This document shows positions 32,727-43,951 of a stretch of DNA of 64,000 bases, piece by piece (within the stretch, counting starts at the first letter, position 1; each line of letters begins with the position of its first letter). The stretch spans positions 5,604,001-5,668,000 of the forward strand of contig OX031058.1 of the NCBI GenBank assembly GCA_943736015.1, written 5' to 3'. The translations under genes were made by a program, and so were the position numbers. The notes beneath the pieces were generated by a model. The model was not told the origin of the DNA and made no database searches. It saw nothing but the letters and a program-made list of their open reading frames with translations. This DNA comes from Tridacna crocea. Its lineage: Eukaryota > Mollusca > Bivalvia > Cardiida > Cardiidae.

Positions 32727-33140
32727 GGTGGTGGTGATGTTGGGGGTGGTAATGATTATTATGATGGTGATGATGATGACAACAACGATGATGATAATGA
32801 TGATGATTATGATGACAATGATAATAATGATGACGACGACGACGACGATGATGATGATGACAACAATGATGATAATGATAATGATGATGATGATAATGAT
32901 GATGATGTTGGTGGTGGTAATGATTATTATGATGGTGATGATGATGATGATGGTGGTGGTGATGTTGGGGATGGTAATGATTATTATGATGGTGATGATG
33001 ATGACAACAACGATGATGATAATGATGATGATTATGATGACAATGATAATAATGACGACGACGACGACGACGATGATGATGATGATGATGACGATGATGA
33101 TGATAACGACGACAATGATGATAATGATGATGAACGATGG
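32566..33140. repeat. (GAT)n/(GAC)n/(GGT)n microsatellite with 225-bp higher-order repeat
   Basis: AATGATTATTATGATGGTG at 32751 recurs at 32976, followed by matching blocks up to AATAATGACGACGACG. Frames of 194-219 codons on both strands are all Asp, Met/Val/Thr or His runs and are artefacts of the tract. Confidence 0.93.
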
Positions 33141-33254
33141 AGATAATGAACACGACTGATTGTGCAGTTAAAGAAAAGACGAAAAATTATGATCGCAAAG
33201 CGGAATTTGCTCCTGAAGGGTATTTTTCCTGTTTAGTCCAAAAGTACTTTTTAA

Positions 33255-33462
33255 CCCTTAGGCTACTAAGCGCTACTCACTGACCTTTTGCGGACAGTGT
33301 AGATTAAGATCAGACTGCACAGAAGGTGCAGTCTGATCTTGGATCTACATTGTCCGATGAGGACATATCCTCCCCCCCCCCCAATTTATCTCTGAAATCG
33401 CAAAATTTGGGTTTTGATTACAGGCATAAGATTTTTATTTCACATTTTTAGTATGGTAAGAG
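33255..33462 (+). mobile_element. Family B MITE, full length (208 bp)
   Basis: TTAA 33251-33254 and 33463-33466; CCCTTAGGCTACTAAGCGC start; hairpin 33291-33355; poly-C at 33373-33382; tail TTACAGGCATAAGATTTTTA. Confidence 0.88.
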
Positions 33463-33524
33463 TTAAGAGTTCAGTAGCAATATGTATAAGAATACTTGTC
33501 GTTAAGTTAAGTCTCATGTCTTTA

Positions 33525-33600
33525 TTGAGTTTAACGCCTTTTTCAGTATTAATATTACTACATCGCGGCGACCAGTGCACTTATCCATGTTAGCCTGGAA
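33525..33600 (-). mobile_element. SINE type 2, 3' end fragment
   Basis: GAGTTTAACGCC then CGGCGACCAGTGCAC, CCATGTTAGCCTGG: the complement of the type 2 tail. Confidence 0.55.
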
Positions 33601-33829
33601 ATTTCCCTTTGAAATATTTCGCACAACATGTCACAAGGTAACGAAAGTCGAAATAATGTTAAGTGACGTAGAAGTCTATGACACAATGAAGATATTTCTA
33701 CATAACGTTATTTTCTCCTCGTAGAATTCTAAACAAGCGGTTGGCAAAGAGATTTTTACCATTCATCACTCTGTTTTGTTTTTTCTTACCTGCAGTACTT
33801 GTGTGAACGCGCTCAAAATTTGAAAATGG
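33601..33829. other. Nothing recognised
   Basis: Short unclassified stretch. Confidence 0.4.
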
Positions 33830-33959
33830 TTTCTAGAAGAAAAAAACATTATGGTAAAAGGAGAAAATGCTGGTTACAAGCATTTTCTCCTTTGCCCAAA
33901 ATGTTTTCCAAAGGCTTCTTTCTCAGGGTCGTCAAATGTAGGGATTGTGTGGTAATGGG
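33830..33959 (-). mobile_element. Family A MITE, left part lost
   Basis: Hairpin 33845-33905; right TTAA 33960-33963. Confidence 0.78.
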
Positions 33960-33969
33960 TTAAAAGAAT

Positions 33970-34240
33970 CAAGAAACGAGGTTAAAATGACACATGTGTT
34001 TCAAGAACTTAGAAAATTGGCAGCCTTTTATGTGAAACAATTTTGTCTTAGGTCAGAGAGTTTCCTTCCACCGATTCAAATATATGACCTTGACTAGGTT
34101 TACGGTGACAAAGAAATATTTTCTTATGTACTTATTTGTCCTAGTTCTTCTTTACAGGTAAACGTCATTCAGACGGACACTAAAATATCTGAACCGCTTA
34201 CAAGATGACTAAAATTACAGACTTGTTCAAACTGAAAGGC
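33970..34240. other. Nothing recognised
   Basis: Short unclassified stretch; a family A-like AAAATTACAGACTTGTTCAA lies at its end. Confidence 0.4.
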
Positions 34241-34253
34241 TGAGAGCATTTAA

Positions 34254-34472
34254 CCCATTACCACACAATCCCGACTTTTGACTACCAGGGCAAAGAAGCC
34301 TTTGAAAACATTGTGGGAAAAGGAGAAAATGCTGGTATCAGCATTTTCTCCTTTTCCCACAATGTTTTCTACCTTTCCAAAACCAAGTTTAATATTTTCA
34401 GTTAATTTTATTTTGTCGTCTGCACATGCTTTCAATTTTGGCTGGTCTACGATTTTGTCGTTTGGTAAAGAG
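34254..34472 (+). mobile_element. Family A MITE, full length
   Basis: TTAA 34250-34253, right TTAT; hairpin 34308-34370. Confidence 0.88.
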
Positions 34473-34617
34473 TTATAGAAAAGGGGCAATCTGAGAATTC
34501 AGTGCATCAATAAGATGAAAGCAGACCAAAGATGGCGCTGTGTCGATTTAAGTTGATAAATCAAAAATGATTGTATAACAAAGTAGAATGACTACTCGTC
34601 AAACAGAAAATATCATA

Positions 34618-34727
34618 AAAGCGAACGGTGTAAACCCTGGTCAGCCTGCGCTTTTCGCGCAGTCTGACCAGATTTGACACTTTTCGCAGTTCCTAGAAGG
34701 TCCCTTTTTGCGTGAAGAGTCACAAAT
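34618..34727. mobile_element. Family E hairpin element
   Basis: GTAAACCCTGGTCAGCCTGCG / CGCGCAGTCTGACCAG, then GTTCCTAGAAGGTCCCTTTT. Confidence 0.75.
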
Positions 34728-34764
34728 GTAAATCAAATATTAGTCTTTGCGTACAAAAGTGTTT

Positions 34765-34900
34765 AAAAAATTATGGGAAAAAGGAGAAAATGCTGATTGT
34801 GTATGGAAGGGAAGAAATCATCATGGGAAAAGGAGAAAATGCTGCATGGCTACAGTTTTTTCTCCTTTTCCCACAGTGTTTTCAAAAGCCTTTTCCATAA
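34765..34900 (-). mobile_element. Family A hairpin with duplicated left arm
   Basis: ATGGGAAAAAGGAGAAAATG at 34773 and again at 34822, with a single right arm TTTCTCCTTTTCCCACAGTG. Confidence 0.75.
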
Positions 34901-35004
34901 CGGTCATTACATTTCTGTGGTTAAGAAGAGTTAAAGAAGGAAATGAGGTAAAACAGCGGTGTCATGCGGATCACTGGGTGAAATATTTTAGTTTTTACCC
35001 TTCA

Positions 35005-35227
35005 AAAAAAATTACCTTTAACCTCAGTTTTAACGAATCTGAGAAAAAAAGAGCATTTGAAAACATTGTGGGAAAAGGAGAAAATGCTGGTTACCAGCAT
35101 TTTCTCCTTTTCCCACAATGTTTTCTAACCTCTCAAAGGCATAAATATTCATTTGAGCTGTATTTAACTTGTCGTCTGCATCAATTTTCAATTTGAAAAT
35201 TCCGAAATTTGATCGTTTGGTTTAGGG
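35005..35227 (+). mobile_element. Family A MITE
   Basis: Hairpin 35060-35122 is perfect. Right TTAA 35228-35231 abuts another family A copy. Confidence 0.85.
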
Positions 35228-35231
35228 TTAA

Positions 35232-35430
35232 ACTTTTGCCAAATACAAAATTTTGGACTTGTTCAAAGTTAAAGCATTTCCGAACCGCAAAATGACTGGG
35301 TCTTAAAATGAAAGTGTATTTGTCTTAGACTAAAATAAAACTTCGTAGAAAAAGATCCTTTTTCCACAATATCTTCCATAGAATTTCTTCATTAGAATCG
35401 ATAAAACATTGAAATACATTGTAAAGGGTT
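35232..35430 (-). mobile_element. Family A MITE, decayed
   Basis: ACTTTTGCCAAATAC start, TTTTGGACTTGTTCAAAG, GTAGAAAAAGATCC / TTTTTCCACAATATC. Confidence 0.6.
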
Positions 35431-35682
35431 GAAAGAGCGTGAAGTGTTGCGAAATGTATCAGTAAAGTATATATCTATGTACGTTATATTTATAAAGTAC
35501 AATATATATAGATCTAAAGAGAATTGTACATGTACAATATTTTTTTCTTCCTTTCTTACTTATAAACCAATCCATTTCTCTTCTCGTCCAAGATGATTAT
35601 TTTTACTTTCATTTCTAAACATCACGAGAGCTTAATCATTTTTTTTTCATTGTTTAGAAAAATAATGGCAGAACTTTGATAT
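35431..35682. other. AT-rich stretch, nothing recognised
   Basis: TATATA-rich at 35465-35515. Confidence 0.4.
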
Positions 35683-35947
35683 AATGACCGTTGCTCCGGT
35701 AAAAAGGGGTTAGATCATTTCCGTAATGGATTATACCATATAAGTCATCATTATATTTGTGGATCAATAAAATCCATTTTGTCTAACAAGCGATTGAATC
35801 ATGGAGTAGACTGGTCCTTTGGGAATCAGAAATTTCACCGATAGCAAAAAGTATCGGCCCAGGTCAGCCTGCGCAACCTGCGCAGGCTGACCTGAATCGA
35901 TACTTTTTGCAAATGCATGAAAGTCCCTCCTCACAGAGCATGTCTAA
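35683..35947 (+). mobile_element. Family C element
   Basis: Hairpin 35844-35910 with GCAAAAAGTATCGGCCCAGG / complement ATACTTTTTGC: GCAAAAAG/CTTTTTGC is changed in both arms relative to GCGAAAAG/CTTTTCGC. Confidence 0.85.
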
Positions 35948-36460
35948 AAGATAAAATAAATTTACGAAATATAAAAAAAACAACGTAGATTAAGGTATAA
36001 AATAGACAAAGATCTAACGGGGCACTAAAATGTGCTTGTTTAAGGCAGGTGCTCGCTTGCTAAAGTTAACTTTCAACATTTTGCCTACTATGGGATTATT
36101 ATGCTTGCCCAATATACATGTACATGTAAGTTGCTCGTTTCGAAGAGACGGCCTGTCAAATGTATATTTCAGTATATGTTGATCAAAGAAGAAATTTACA
36201 AAATTTTATCATAAGTAAGCGGTGTGGTTTCAATTTTACAAAATTGTATAACCATACTAAAAACAAAAAAAAAAAGACAAACATATGACGAAAGAAGGAA
36301 TAGATTAGCCCAGTAGGAGTTCTGTGAAACTGCCAAACGTTCGTCATATCCGTTGTTTCAAGATGGGGGGAAATTCGAGTCTCTATTGCGGTTGACGTAT
36401 GTACTTATCTTAGAAGAATTGCGACTTTAGTTTAGGCACCTATCCCAATTTCTGTTCTTT
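35948..36460. other. Nothing recognised
   Basis: No exon or repeat family identified. Confidence 0.4.
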
Positions 36461-36461
36461 T

Positions 36462-36532
36462 TGCGGACAGTTTAGATCCGAGATCAGACTACACAGAACG
36501 TGCAGTCTGATCTTGGATATAAAATGTCCACT
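36462..36532 (+). mobile_element. Family B hairpin
   Basis: TTTTTGCGGACAGTTTAGATC to GTCTGATCTTGGATATAAAA. Confidence 0.72.
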
Positions 36533-36597
36533 ATGCCCAGATAAGCTTTGATAGTCAACATTTATCACGTGTTTTGGACACAAAAGTCTCTTTTCTG

Positions 36598-36800
36598 AAC
36601 CTTTCACCAGTTGACAAAATTGAAATCTTGTTCAAGACGACAAAATACATTTCTCTCAAATGTTTAACTTAAAAAAAAAAGGTCGAAAACATTTTGGGAA
36701 AAGAAGGAATGCTGGTAACCAATCAACGGTTTTCTACTTTTTCCACGGTGGTTTCTTTTATTTAAGTCGTTAAAAGTCTGGATTATGTTGTAAACAATAA
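36598..36800 (-). mobile_element. Family A MITE, decayed
   Basis: CTTTCACCAGTTGACAAAATT start; GAAAACATTTTGGGAAAAG; right arm largely replaced. Confidence 0.65.
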
Positions 36801-37187
36801 ACACGTGGCTTTAAAGCTTAGAGTTGAAACATACATGTACATGTACTTAATCCTTTATATAAAGTATGCTTTACGATATACATCTATATTAATTCCTAAT
36901 CATTCAAAACGTACCAGTAATTGCTCTTTTTTTTTTTCCTTTTCGAGTTCATGTTTCAGAAAGATTTTAATATTTCTACACTAACTAGGAAAGAAATAGA
37001 ATACGTTTTTTCAAGAAAAAAAAAAATGCCATACTTTCCTTGTGAAGATGACATTGAACTTTTGAACATTAACATTTTTTCTACCACGTAAATATTTTTA
37101 TCCTTTTTCATTTAAAATATATATAAATATAGTCCAACTACAAGATATAGAGATCGTTTGACGTTGATCTAAAATAAAGATGTGGAC
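36801..37187. other. Nothing recognised
   Basis: Poly-A and poly-T tracts near 36925 and 37015. Confidence 0.4.
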
Positions 37188-37283
37188 AGGTAGATCAAAG
37201 ATCAGACTGCACGTTTCGTGCAGTCTGATCTTTGATCTACACTGTCCACAAAAGCTCTTTGTATCGTCAACAAGAGGAAAGAG
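37188..37283 (-). mobile_element. Family B element with perfect stem
   Basis: TAGATCAAAGATCAGACTGCA pairs exactly with TGCAGTCTGATCTTTGATCTA (37190-37246). The extra A of the left arm is matched by an extra T on the right. Ends at TTAA 37284-37287. Confidence 0.82.
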
Positions 37284-37287
37284 TTAA

Positions 37288-37870
37288 AGGATGACAGAAT
37301 GAGTGAGATCTATATTTAGATCTGTTAGTTATCTTTCTTACTCAACTGACATTCATGTACATCTAGATTAATTTTGTATTCATTTATTTTTCTGTCTCCC
37401 CCTTTTTCCCTTATTTTCTTTTCTGTTTGAAATTTATCATCAAATACACTTACCTCATTATCTTGCGGGGTTTTTTTTATTCAACAAAACAGCTTTAAAT
37501 ACATTTTGCTAAAATTAAGTAATATATATGACAAGCTGTCATGTACAATTATAATTATGTGAACATTCTATCGAGAAAGTATAAATGGATCTCTCTTCTT
37601 GCCATATTGTTTTATTTGTGTGTTTTTTTTTTTTCTCAGACATAAAAATATTTTTTCACTCGTTAAGAGCATTTAACCTTTTTCCACAATGCTTTCATCA
37701 GCATCCATCTCATAACTCAAAAAGAAAAAAAAAATGAAAGGAAAAAAATAAGCTTGCAAGAAATCTAAATTGAAAGTGTAAATGATTTATAGTATTCTTT
37801 ATCGTAATAAATTAGAATCAAAAATAAGAAACTAATATTTTTAAATTTTTCATCGATTGATAAAGATTCG
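37288..37870. other. AT-rich stretch, nothing recognised
   Basis: Homopolymer-rich; a family A-like ACCTTTTTCCACAATGCTTTC lies at 37677. Confidence 0.4.
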
Positions 37871-37874
37871 CATT

Positions 37875-38080
37875 TTACCCTCAACCTGCGAAATGAGTGA
37901 AATGAAACTTCGAAGCCAATTGGAAAAAACAAAATGTTACTTTTTTTTTTTTAGGGGGGGGGGTATCTCTGTATCGGACATTGTAGATCCAAGATCAGAC
38001 TGCACATTCTGTGCAGTCTGATCTTGATCTACACTGTCCGCAGAAGATCTTTTGATTGCACTTGACCGCCTAAGGAGGGT
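37875..38080 (-). mobile_element. Family B MITE
   Basis: Hairpin 37975-38040; poly-G before it (37955-37964); CACTTGACCGCCTAAGG at the right end. Confidence 0.8.
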
Positions 38081-38212
38081 GAAGTCTTTGTCTTCGAAAT
38101 TTTCACACGACATAATATCCGATCTACTCATGAGGACACATGGGAAAAAACACTCCCTCATTTGGTTAGTAACTGATTACTCCGCACTTGTTTGTGAGGG
38201 AAATGACTGGCT

Positions 38213-38262
38213 ATCTGACGGACTGACTGACTGACTGATTGATTGATTGATTGATTGATTGA
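38213..38262. repeat. (GACT)n(GATT)n microsatellite
   Basis: Tetranucleotide runs directly next to the 3' side of a minus-strand SINE, where they may have arisen from its tail. Confidence 0.9.
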
Positions 38263-38407
38263 TGTTCACCATGATTTCCTGAAGATTCTATCTTGCCGCA
38301 ATGACTATCATCAATCCTTGGGGGAAAATGGCCGAGCCGGGGATCGAGCCAACGACCCTCCTGTTCTCAAGTCGTATATTCTACCGACTGAGCTACCGGG
38401 ACTCGGC
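38263..38407 (-). mobile_element. tRNA-derived SINE, type 1, 3' truncated
   Basis: On the minus strand: GCCGAGTCCCGGTAGCTCAG (A box TAGCTCAGTCGG), B box GGCTCGATCCC, GGCTCGGCC. The body stops after about 150 bases. Confidence 0.82.
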
Positions 38408-38564
38408 AGTAAATCATCAATACTAGTACAACTGGTCTGGAAATAATACCGGGTGTTTTCTTAATAAAAGTGACAAAAGAAATGGATGGATATCTGCGCA
38501 GATCGCCGTTATTTAACATAACAGAAATTACCTTTGAAACGGGGCTTTTGATAATTATGATCAT

Positions 38565-38645
38565 AAAAATGATGATAGTAGTAATAATAACCAATGATGA
38601 CGACGATGTTGCTGCTGCTGCTGATAATGATGATGATGATGATGA
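38565..38645. repeat. (GAT)n/(GCT)n microsatellite
   Basis: Short mixed triplet tract. Confidence 0.85.
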
Positions 38646-38744
38646 ATCAGGTTAAAATTTCGTACTAAAACCCAGAGCTTGAGTAATTACTTTATCAGGT
38701 ATGAACAAACTTTACTTATATTTATTGGATTCCTTAGTATACAG

Positions 38745-38816
38745 GCAGAGAGCATTGTGGAAAAGGGAGAGCACATGCCGGTAGCCAGCATGTTCTCCGT
38801 TTTCCAAATCGTTTCG
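38745..38816. mobile_element. Family A hairpin, diverged
   Basis: GGAGAGCACATGCCGGTAGC / CCAGCATGTTCTCCG: two of the changed bases are matched on the opposite arm. Confidence 0.7.
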
Positions 38817-39014
38817 TGTTCTCTGTTGCCACAGATCAATAAGAAAAGGTCAAAATTGACGATTCATTGACTGCATATGCATGCCAAGGTGTAAACGTCT
38901 GCGGTTTTGCGGTTTTTATAGTTCTTTTTGTATAGTTCATACTTTGGTCCGAATTACGAACCATGTAGGGGGCGAATGAGAGATAATAAGTAACAAAAAC
39001 TTGCTAAAATAATC

Positions 39015-39237
39015 TTCACCACACAGTTCCAAGTTTTAACGAACATGAGAAAGAATTGTGTAAAATATTGTTGGAAAAGAAGAAAATGCTGGTAAACCAG
39101 CATTTTCTTCTTTTCCCACAATGTTTTCTACCCTATCAAAGATAGAAATAAAAATCTGAACTACAGGTACATTCAAATTGTCGTTTGCAACTGCTTTCAA
39201 TTTAAACCTGTCTAAAATATTGTCACTCAGTAAAGAG
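39015..39237 (+). mobile_element. Family A MITE
   Basis: Hairpin 39066-39125 with AAGAAGAAAATG/CATTTTCTTCTT, changed in both arms. Right TTAA 39238-39241, shared with the next element. Confidence 0.83.
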
Positions 39238-39241
39238 TTAA

Positions 39242-39430
39242 CCCATTACTTGCCAAAATATAGATATATAATTCATTTCAGTTAAAATGACTTCAAATGT
39301 CACAAACTATGGGGGAAGGGACGGGGCTGTCAAAACTTCCCGAATAAATATTGGACATAGATTGATAGATTGATAGATCGAAGACTAGATCGCAGTTCTG
39401 TGCATTCTAATCTAAATCTTCACTTGCCCT
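39242..39430 (-). mobile_element. Family B-like MITE, decayed
   Basis: CCCATTACTTGCCAAAATAT start; weak hairpin GATCGAAGACTAGATCGCAG / TGCATTCTAATCTAAATC. Confidence 0.5.
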
Positions 39431-39466
39431 ATTAATATCTAAAGATTTGTTACTTCTAAAGTTTAA

Positions 39467-39687
39467 TCTTTTACCACACGCCCCTGAGTTTATACAGATA
39501 TGAAAAGGAATATTTTAAAACACATTGTTGTAAAAGGAGAAAATGCTGGTAACCAGCATTTTCTCCTTTTCCAAAAGTGTTTTCTATACTTTTGAATACA
39601 AATTCGACAATTTAATTCCGAATTATTTTGTTGCCTAAAAACTATTTCAATATGATCTAGTCTGAGTTTGTGACGTGTGATAAAGAG
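39467..39687 (+). mobile_element. Family A MITE, full length (221 bp)
   Basis: TTAA 39463-39466, right TTGA; hairpin 39523-39585. Confidence 0.86.
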
Positions 39688-39837
39688 TTGACACCATGAC
39701 AAATGAAAACATGTGAAATTATTTGCTCTCCAAGAAGAGGTGGGTGGGATAAGTTTGAATCTGGTTGAGTCAATAACCGCATAATCTTATCTAGTCATCG
39801 ATCTTCCGAGGTCAAATATTTTAACCCTTACGTAGCT

Positions 39838-40061
39838 TAAAAAATAAATGAAGCAGATAAATAAATAAATAAATAAATACATGTAAATAAATAAAGCAGA
39901 TGAACAAATGAATCCACCGACCGAGCAACTGATAAGTCAATCAATCGATCGATCAATCGATAAATCAATTGATGAATCAATGAAGCAGATAAATAAATAA
40001 ATGAAATAGATAAAACATTAAAAAAAAAAACACGAATAAACAAACAAACAACAAAAACGTA

Positions 40062-40092
<31 letters not shown>

Positions 40093-40106
40093 ATAGATAA
40101 ATAAAA
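39838..40106. repeat. (AAAT)n-rich simple repeat
   Basis: AATAAATAAATA, GATCAATCGATAAATC and similar low-complexity blocks. Confidence 0.88.
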
Positions 40107-40730
40107 TGAAATTAGAGTCCTGCATGGTTCGTTGTCGAGTAGCTCCTACAAATCAGGAACAAAGCTAAAAGTGTTTGTCGGGTTAGTATTTAAAGGTGGC
40201 CCTTCAGAATTTGGGACGAAAATTGTACAAAAGTGCAAAACAATCATTCTTATACTCCCTAAGCCTTTCAATTTTCATTCATAAAACCCGAGTAGTTGAA
40301 CAGCGTCCGACAACACGAGAAATAAGAGATTTACTACAGCCCAGGTCGACACCGACGGGAGACACGCTCTATTTTTAGATGATCAGTTCGCTCATTTACA
40401 TACAGGAATACACAGACGAGGTTTCAAAGAAAGCGTCCGAAGAAGACATTATGGAAAATAATTATTACATATTTGTTATGTAATGGAATTTAAGCGTTAT
40501 GAGTCACGCGCCAGTCACCTAGCATTCCCAAAATGCTTTATTGATTTTTGGCTCGAAATCTAAAAATACCTTAAGAGGCTACGTAGCCTTTTAAGGGAAC
40601 ACCATCAAATTTTTTTTTTTGTAATTTTATAATTCTAATTATTGATGATTTGTATTATTTTTTCGTATGAATTTCAGTGATATATATATTTTCTAATTTG
40701 GTGAGATGTAAAATTTCTAAATACCCACCT
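40107..40730. other. Nothing recognised
   Basis: No exon or repeat family identified. Confidence 0.4.
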
Positions 40731-40734
40731 TTAA

Positions 40735-40800
40735 GGCCGCTTTCAACATCATTTGGCTAGTGCACCTATCCATGTTCTCCCGTAGTTTCTTATAACAGTA
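40735..40800 (-). mobile_element. SINE type 2 3' fragment, decayed
   Basis: GCTTTCAACATCATTTGGCT, TAGTGCACCTATCCATGTTC; similar to the fragment at 33525. Confidence 0.4.
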
Positions 40801-41260
40801 TCTCGAAGAATATTCTTTTCAAGCAGCTGGCCGCTTTCCATCAAAAAATCTTCGAGCCATTACTTATAGTGAGAGAGAAATGAACGCTGCTGCAACAAAT
40901 TGGCTTCTTCACAAAAGAAGTCAGGAGAGGTCAGCATCAATGTTTTCAAATAGTTTGTTGGCTTTTAGTTTCAATACATTTTTGGTCCATGTAAACAAAC
41001 GAGTAAAAAAGCCGAGGCGTAGAAACATCAAACGCTTTACATGACGGTCATTTGAACTCCTTGTCGAGTTTTCAAGTCGCATGATCTTGTCCAGAGGTCT
41101 TCCTTCTCTTTTTTTAACGAAACTCTTCTTATTTTTACATCTGCTTAGATTCATTTGCTAAATCAAAACTTAAAATGATTTGAGAGGCCGTTTGCAACCA
41201 TGGTAAGTCAATACAACAAATCATTTCAGAAAATTCGTCATATAAAAACAAACCACGTGT
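40801..41260. other. Nothing recognised
   Basis: A 77-codon minus-strand frame (40921-41154) is K/R/L-rich. It has no domain I recognise and no supporting context. Confidence 0.4.
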
Positions 41261-41264
41261 CTTT

Positions 41265-41700
41265 CCAGTTGCGTTTTTTTTTTATTTCGCTTTTTTCATG
41301 CTTTCCGGTAGGATATCGAGAAATAGCAGTGAAAATATTTTTCGATCTTACATTGGTACCACCAGTCTTCACGTTCTTGTTGCCTAGGTAAATTGTGCGT
41401 GCTTCACAACCAGATGGGAAATATGACGTCATATACCTTAGATTTTTCGCGCTTGACGTAATATTGTAATGCGTTGCTATGCGGGAGGGGTACGCCACGG
41501 GGAATAAAGGAAAATAACTGTACTGGAACAAGTTGATAAAGCTTCTCCCAGAAAGGGTTAAAAGTATGAAATAAATAGAATATTTGCTTTTTTTCGGTGA
41601 AAGATCGAAATATATTTCATGGAGTGAACACTATCGGTAATATTTTCACGATCTTTCACCGAAAAAAAAACAAATATCTTCTATTTCTTAACAACAGCAT
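41265..41700 (+). mobile_element. Family H foldback element
   Basis: Body TTTCATGCTTTCCGGTAGGA, ATATGACGTCATATACC, GGGAGGGGTACGCCACGGGG. The terminal foldback TTTTTTCGGTGAAAGATCG / CGATCTTTCACCGAAAAAA is at 41590-41670. About 435 bp, non-coding. Confidence 0.82.
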
Positions 41701-42053
41701 GACGTAACAGACTGTATCTGAACAATTTCTCAAGAAAAGTGGATTTAATTAGCAAATTCTGTGGCAGTCCTCCTTTTAACCATTCCATGTAACGGCTCTT
41801 TTCCTTCCACTGTCGCTACAACTCTGTGGAAAAACTGTTAGTCGGTTCCGTATACAAAATTTGAGGTAACGTCAGAACATATCACAGGGAAAAAAATGAT
41901 CTGGCTGACTGGAACTAAGGCTCGGAATAAACCTACATATTGGTTCAATGTTTATGACGTGCGTTGATAATCAATAATTCATTGTGAATGTCACCGATCG
42001 TGTATTTACGAATAATAATTCTTTTTTTCCTGGCGACAAAAACAGAGACTTAA

Positions 42054-42266
42054 CTCATTACCAGACGACATTATTTTAGACTTGTCCAAATCAAAAGCAT
42101 TTGCAGACGACAAAATAAAAGTTACTGAGATTTTAAAATTTGTTTTGTGAAGGGTAGAAAACATTGTGGGAAAGGAGAAAATGCTGGTTACCAGCATTTT
42201 CTCCTTTTCCTACAATGTTTTCAAAAGGCTTCTTTTCCAGGATCGTCAAAAGTATGTGGTAATGGG
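42054..42266 (-). mobile_element. Family A MITE
   Basis: TTAA 42050-42053 and 42267-42270; hairpin 42160-42222. A short deletion in the right flank gives 213 bp. Confidence 0.88.
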
Positions 42267-42270
42267 TTAA

Positions 42271-42420
42271 ATGATACGTTTGCTGACAACAAAATAAATG
42301 TGATTTAAATCATTAAAATCGTCTACAAAAGAAAGAACACATTGCAGGAAAAAGAGAAAATGCTGGTTACCAGCATTTTCTCTTTTTCCTGCTATGTTTT
42401 CATTGTCATTCTATTCAATG
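42271..42420 (-). mobile_element. Family A MITE, partial
   Basis: Shares the TTAA at 42267. Hairpin 42336-42402 has GCAGGAAAAAGAG/CTCTTTTTCCTGC, changed in both arms. Confidence 0.75.
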
Positions 42421-42457
42421 TGGATTGTTTGGTTCGTGCAAAGGATTGATAAAATGT

Positions 42458-42655
42458 GACGGATCCTATACCAAAGAATCTAGTATTTTAACGGCCTTTC
42501 GAAACTCGCGAACATTGCGAGAAAAAGATAAAATGCTGATCACCAGTATTTTTCCTTCCTCCACAATGTTTTCTACTCCTTCAAAAACATTTGTAATCAT
42601 TTATAACTAAATTATTTGTCATCTTAATAATTCTACACTTTGTGGCATGTTAAGA
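42458..42655 (+). mobile_element. Family A MITE, diverged
   Basis: ATACCAAAGAATCTAGTATT start; hairpin 42508-42570 imperfect. Confidence 0.68.
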
Positions 42656-42659
42656 GGTA

Positions 42660-42870
42660 ACTTTTTACCACGGGACAATTTCTTAGCATGTTACTTCATC
42701 CCGCAAACGTATTCTGAGGAAATATTTGTTATTGGATAAATTATTATATTGTCTTTGTAAGTTATTCGAAACATTGTGACAAAATGAGAAGGTGCCGGTT
42801 GTCAGTATTTTCTCTGCTTCCTACAGAGTTTTCGAGTGCCTTCCTCTTAAGGGTGTTAAAATACCAGATC
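42660..42870 (-). mobile_element. Family A MITE, diverged
   Basis: CTTTTTACCACGGGAC start; hairpin 42770-42830 weak. Confidence 0.6.
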
Positions 42871-42954
42871 GTAAAAGTACATGTATGTGTATATATAATG
42901 TAAAAGAAAAGTACTTTTATTGGATTGACGTACTTACTTATTTATCTGCATTTC

Positions 42955-43183
42955 AACTCTTTACGCCGCAACAAATTAGTATAATTGTCCAAATTGAAAG
43001 AATTTGCAGAGAAAAACTTAAATATGGCCCAGTCATATAATTTGTCTACGATAAGGTAGAAAACATTGTGAGAAAAGGAGAAAATGCTGGTTTACCAGCA
43101 TTTTCTTCTTTTCCCACAATGTGTTCAAATGACCTCTCTCTCTCTCAGGTCGTTTTATGTCATTATTGCGTGGTAAGGTTTAG
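42955..43183 (-). mobile_element. Family A MITE
   Basis: Hairpin 43060-43125; ends AACTCTTTACGCCGC / GCGTGGTAAGG. Confidence 0.8.
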
Positions 43184-43363
43184 CGCTGTGTACAGGCCAG
43201 AAATCCGCCTCCTAAAAGCTCTCTGACAAAATATTTCAAGATATCTCTCAACCCAACCCCGGAAAATAGTCTTTCGATCGCCCTTCCGGAACACGTCACA
43301 TACCAGTGCTCTTCGGCAATGTTCTATGGCTCCCCAGCCCGAGTTCTAGTAAGGCATGATTAG

Positions 43364-43588
43364 CCTTTTACCACACAATCCCGACTTTTAACACCCCTGT
43401 GAAAGAAACCTTTTCAAAACATTGCGGGTAAAGGAGAAAATGCTGGTAACCAGCATTTTCTCCTTTTCCAGCAATGTTTTCTTCCCTTCCTTAAACAACA
43501 AATTTCAATTCATTAGCCACATTCATTTTGTCGTCTGCAAATGCTTTCGATTTGGAACGGTCTAAAATGTTGTCGTTTGTTCAAAGAG
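43364..43588 (+). mobile_element. Family A MITE, full length
   Basis: TTAG 43360-43363 and TTAA 43589-43592; hairpin 43418-43480 with CGGGTAAAGG / CCTTTTCCAGC mismatched near the base. Confidence 0.84.
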
Positions 43589-43731
43589 TTAAGGGATTTT
43601 CCATCCTAACTGGAAAAAAAAACACACAAATGAACCATACTCTGACAAAAGGGTTGTTAATGCATCTCTGTGATATATTTTACCAATTACAAAAGCAAGT
43701 CATTAAATAGCTTTGGATCTATCTGGTTTAA

Positions 43732-43951
43732 CAATTTCCCAAATGACAAAACTTAAGACTGAACCAAGTTGAAAGAACTTGCAGGCGACAAAATAAACGC
43801 AACTCAAGAATTGAAATTGGTGACCAGCGGGGCAGAAAACATCGTGGGAAAAGGAGACAATGCTGGTTACCAGCATTGTCTCTTTCTCCCACAATGTCTT
43901 CAAAAGGCTTCTGTCTCAGGGTCGTAAAACCAGGGATTGTTTGGTAAAGGG
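43732..43951 (-). mobile_element. Family A MITE nested in family C (220 bp)
   Basis: TTAA 43728-43731 and 43952-43955. Hairpin arms GGAGACAATGCTGG / CCAGCATTGTCTC carry matched changes (AAAATG to ACAATG). Confidence 0.92.

Noticed and set aside
32500..33159. Long frames of 194-219 codons on both strands
   Set aside because: They translate the GAT-type microsatellite into Asp, Met/Val/Thr or His runs, and the frames are open on both strands at once.
40921..41154. 77-codon basic frame on the minus strand
   Set aside because: No recognisable domain, no splice or promoter context, and similar-length frames occur by chance here.
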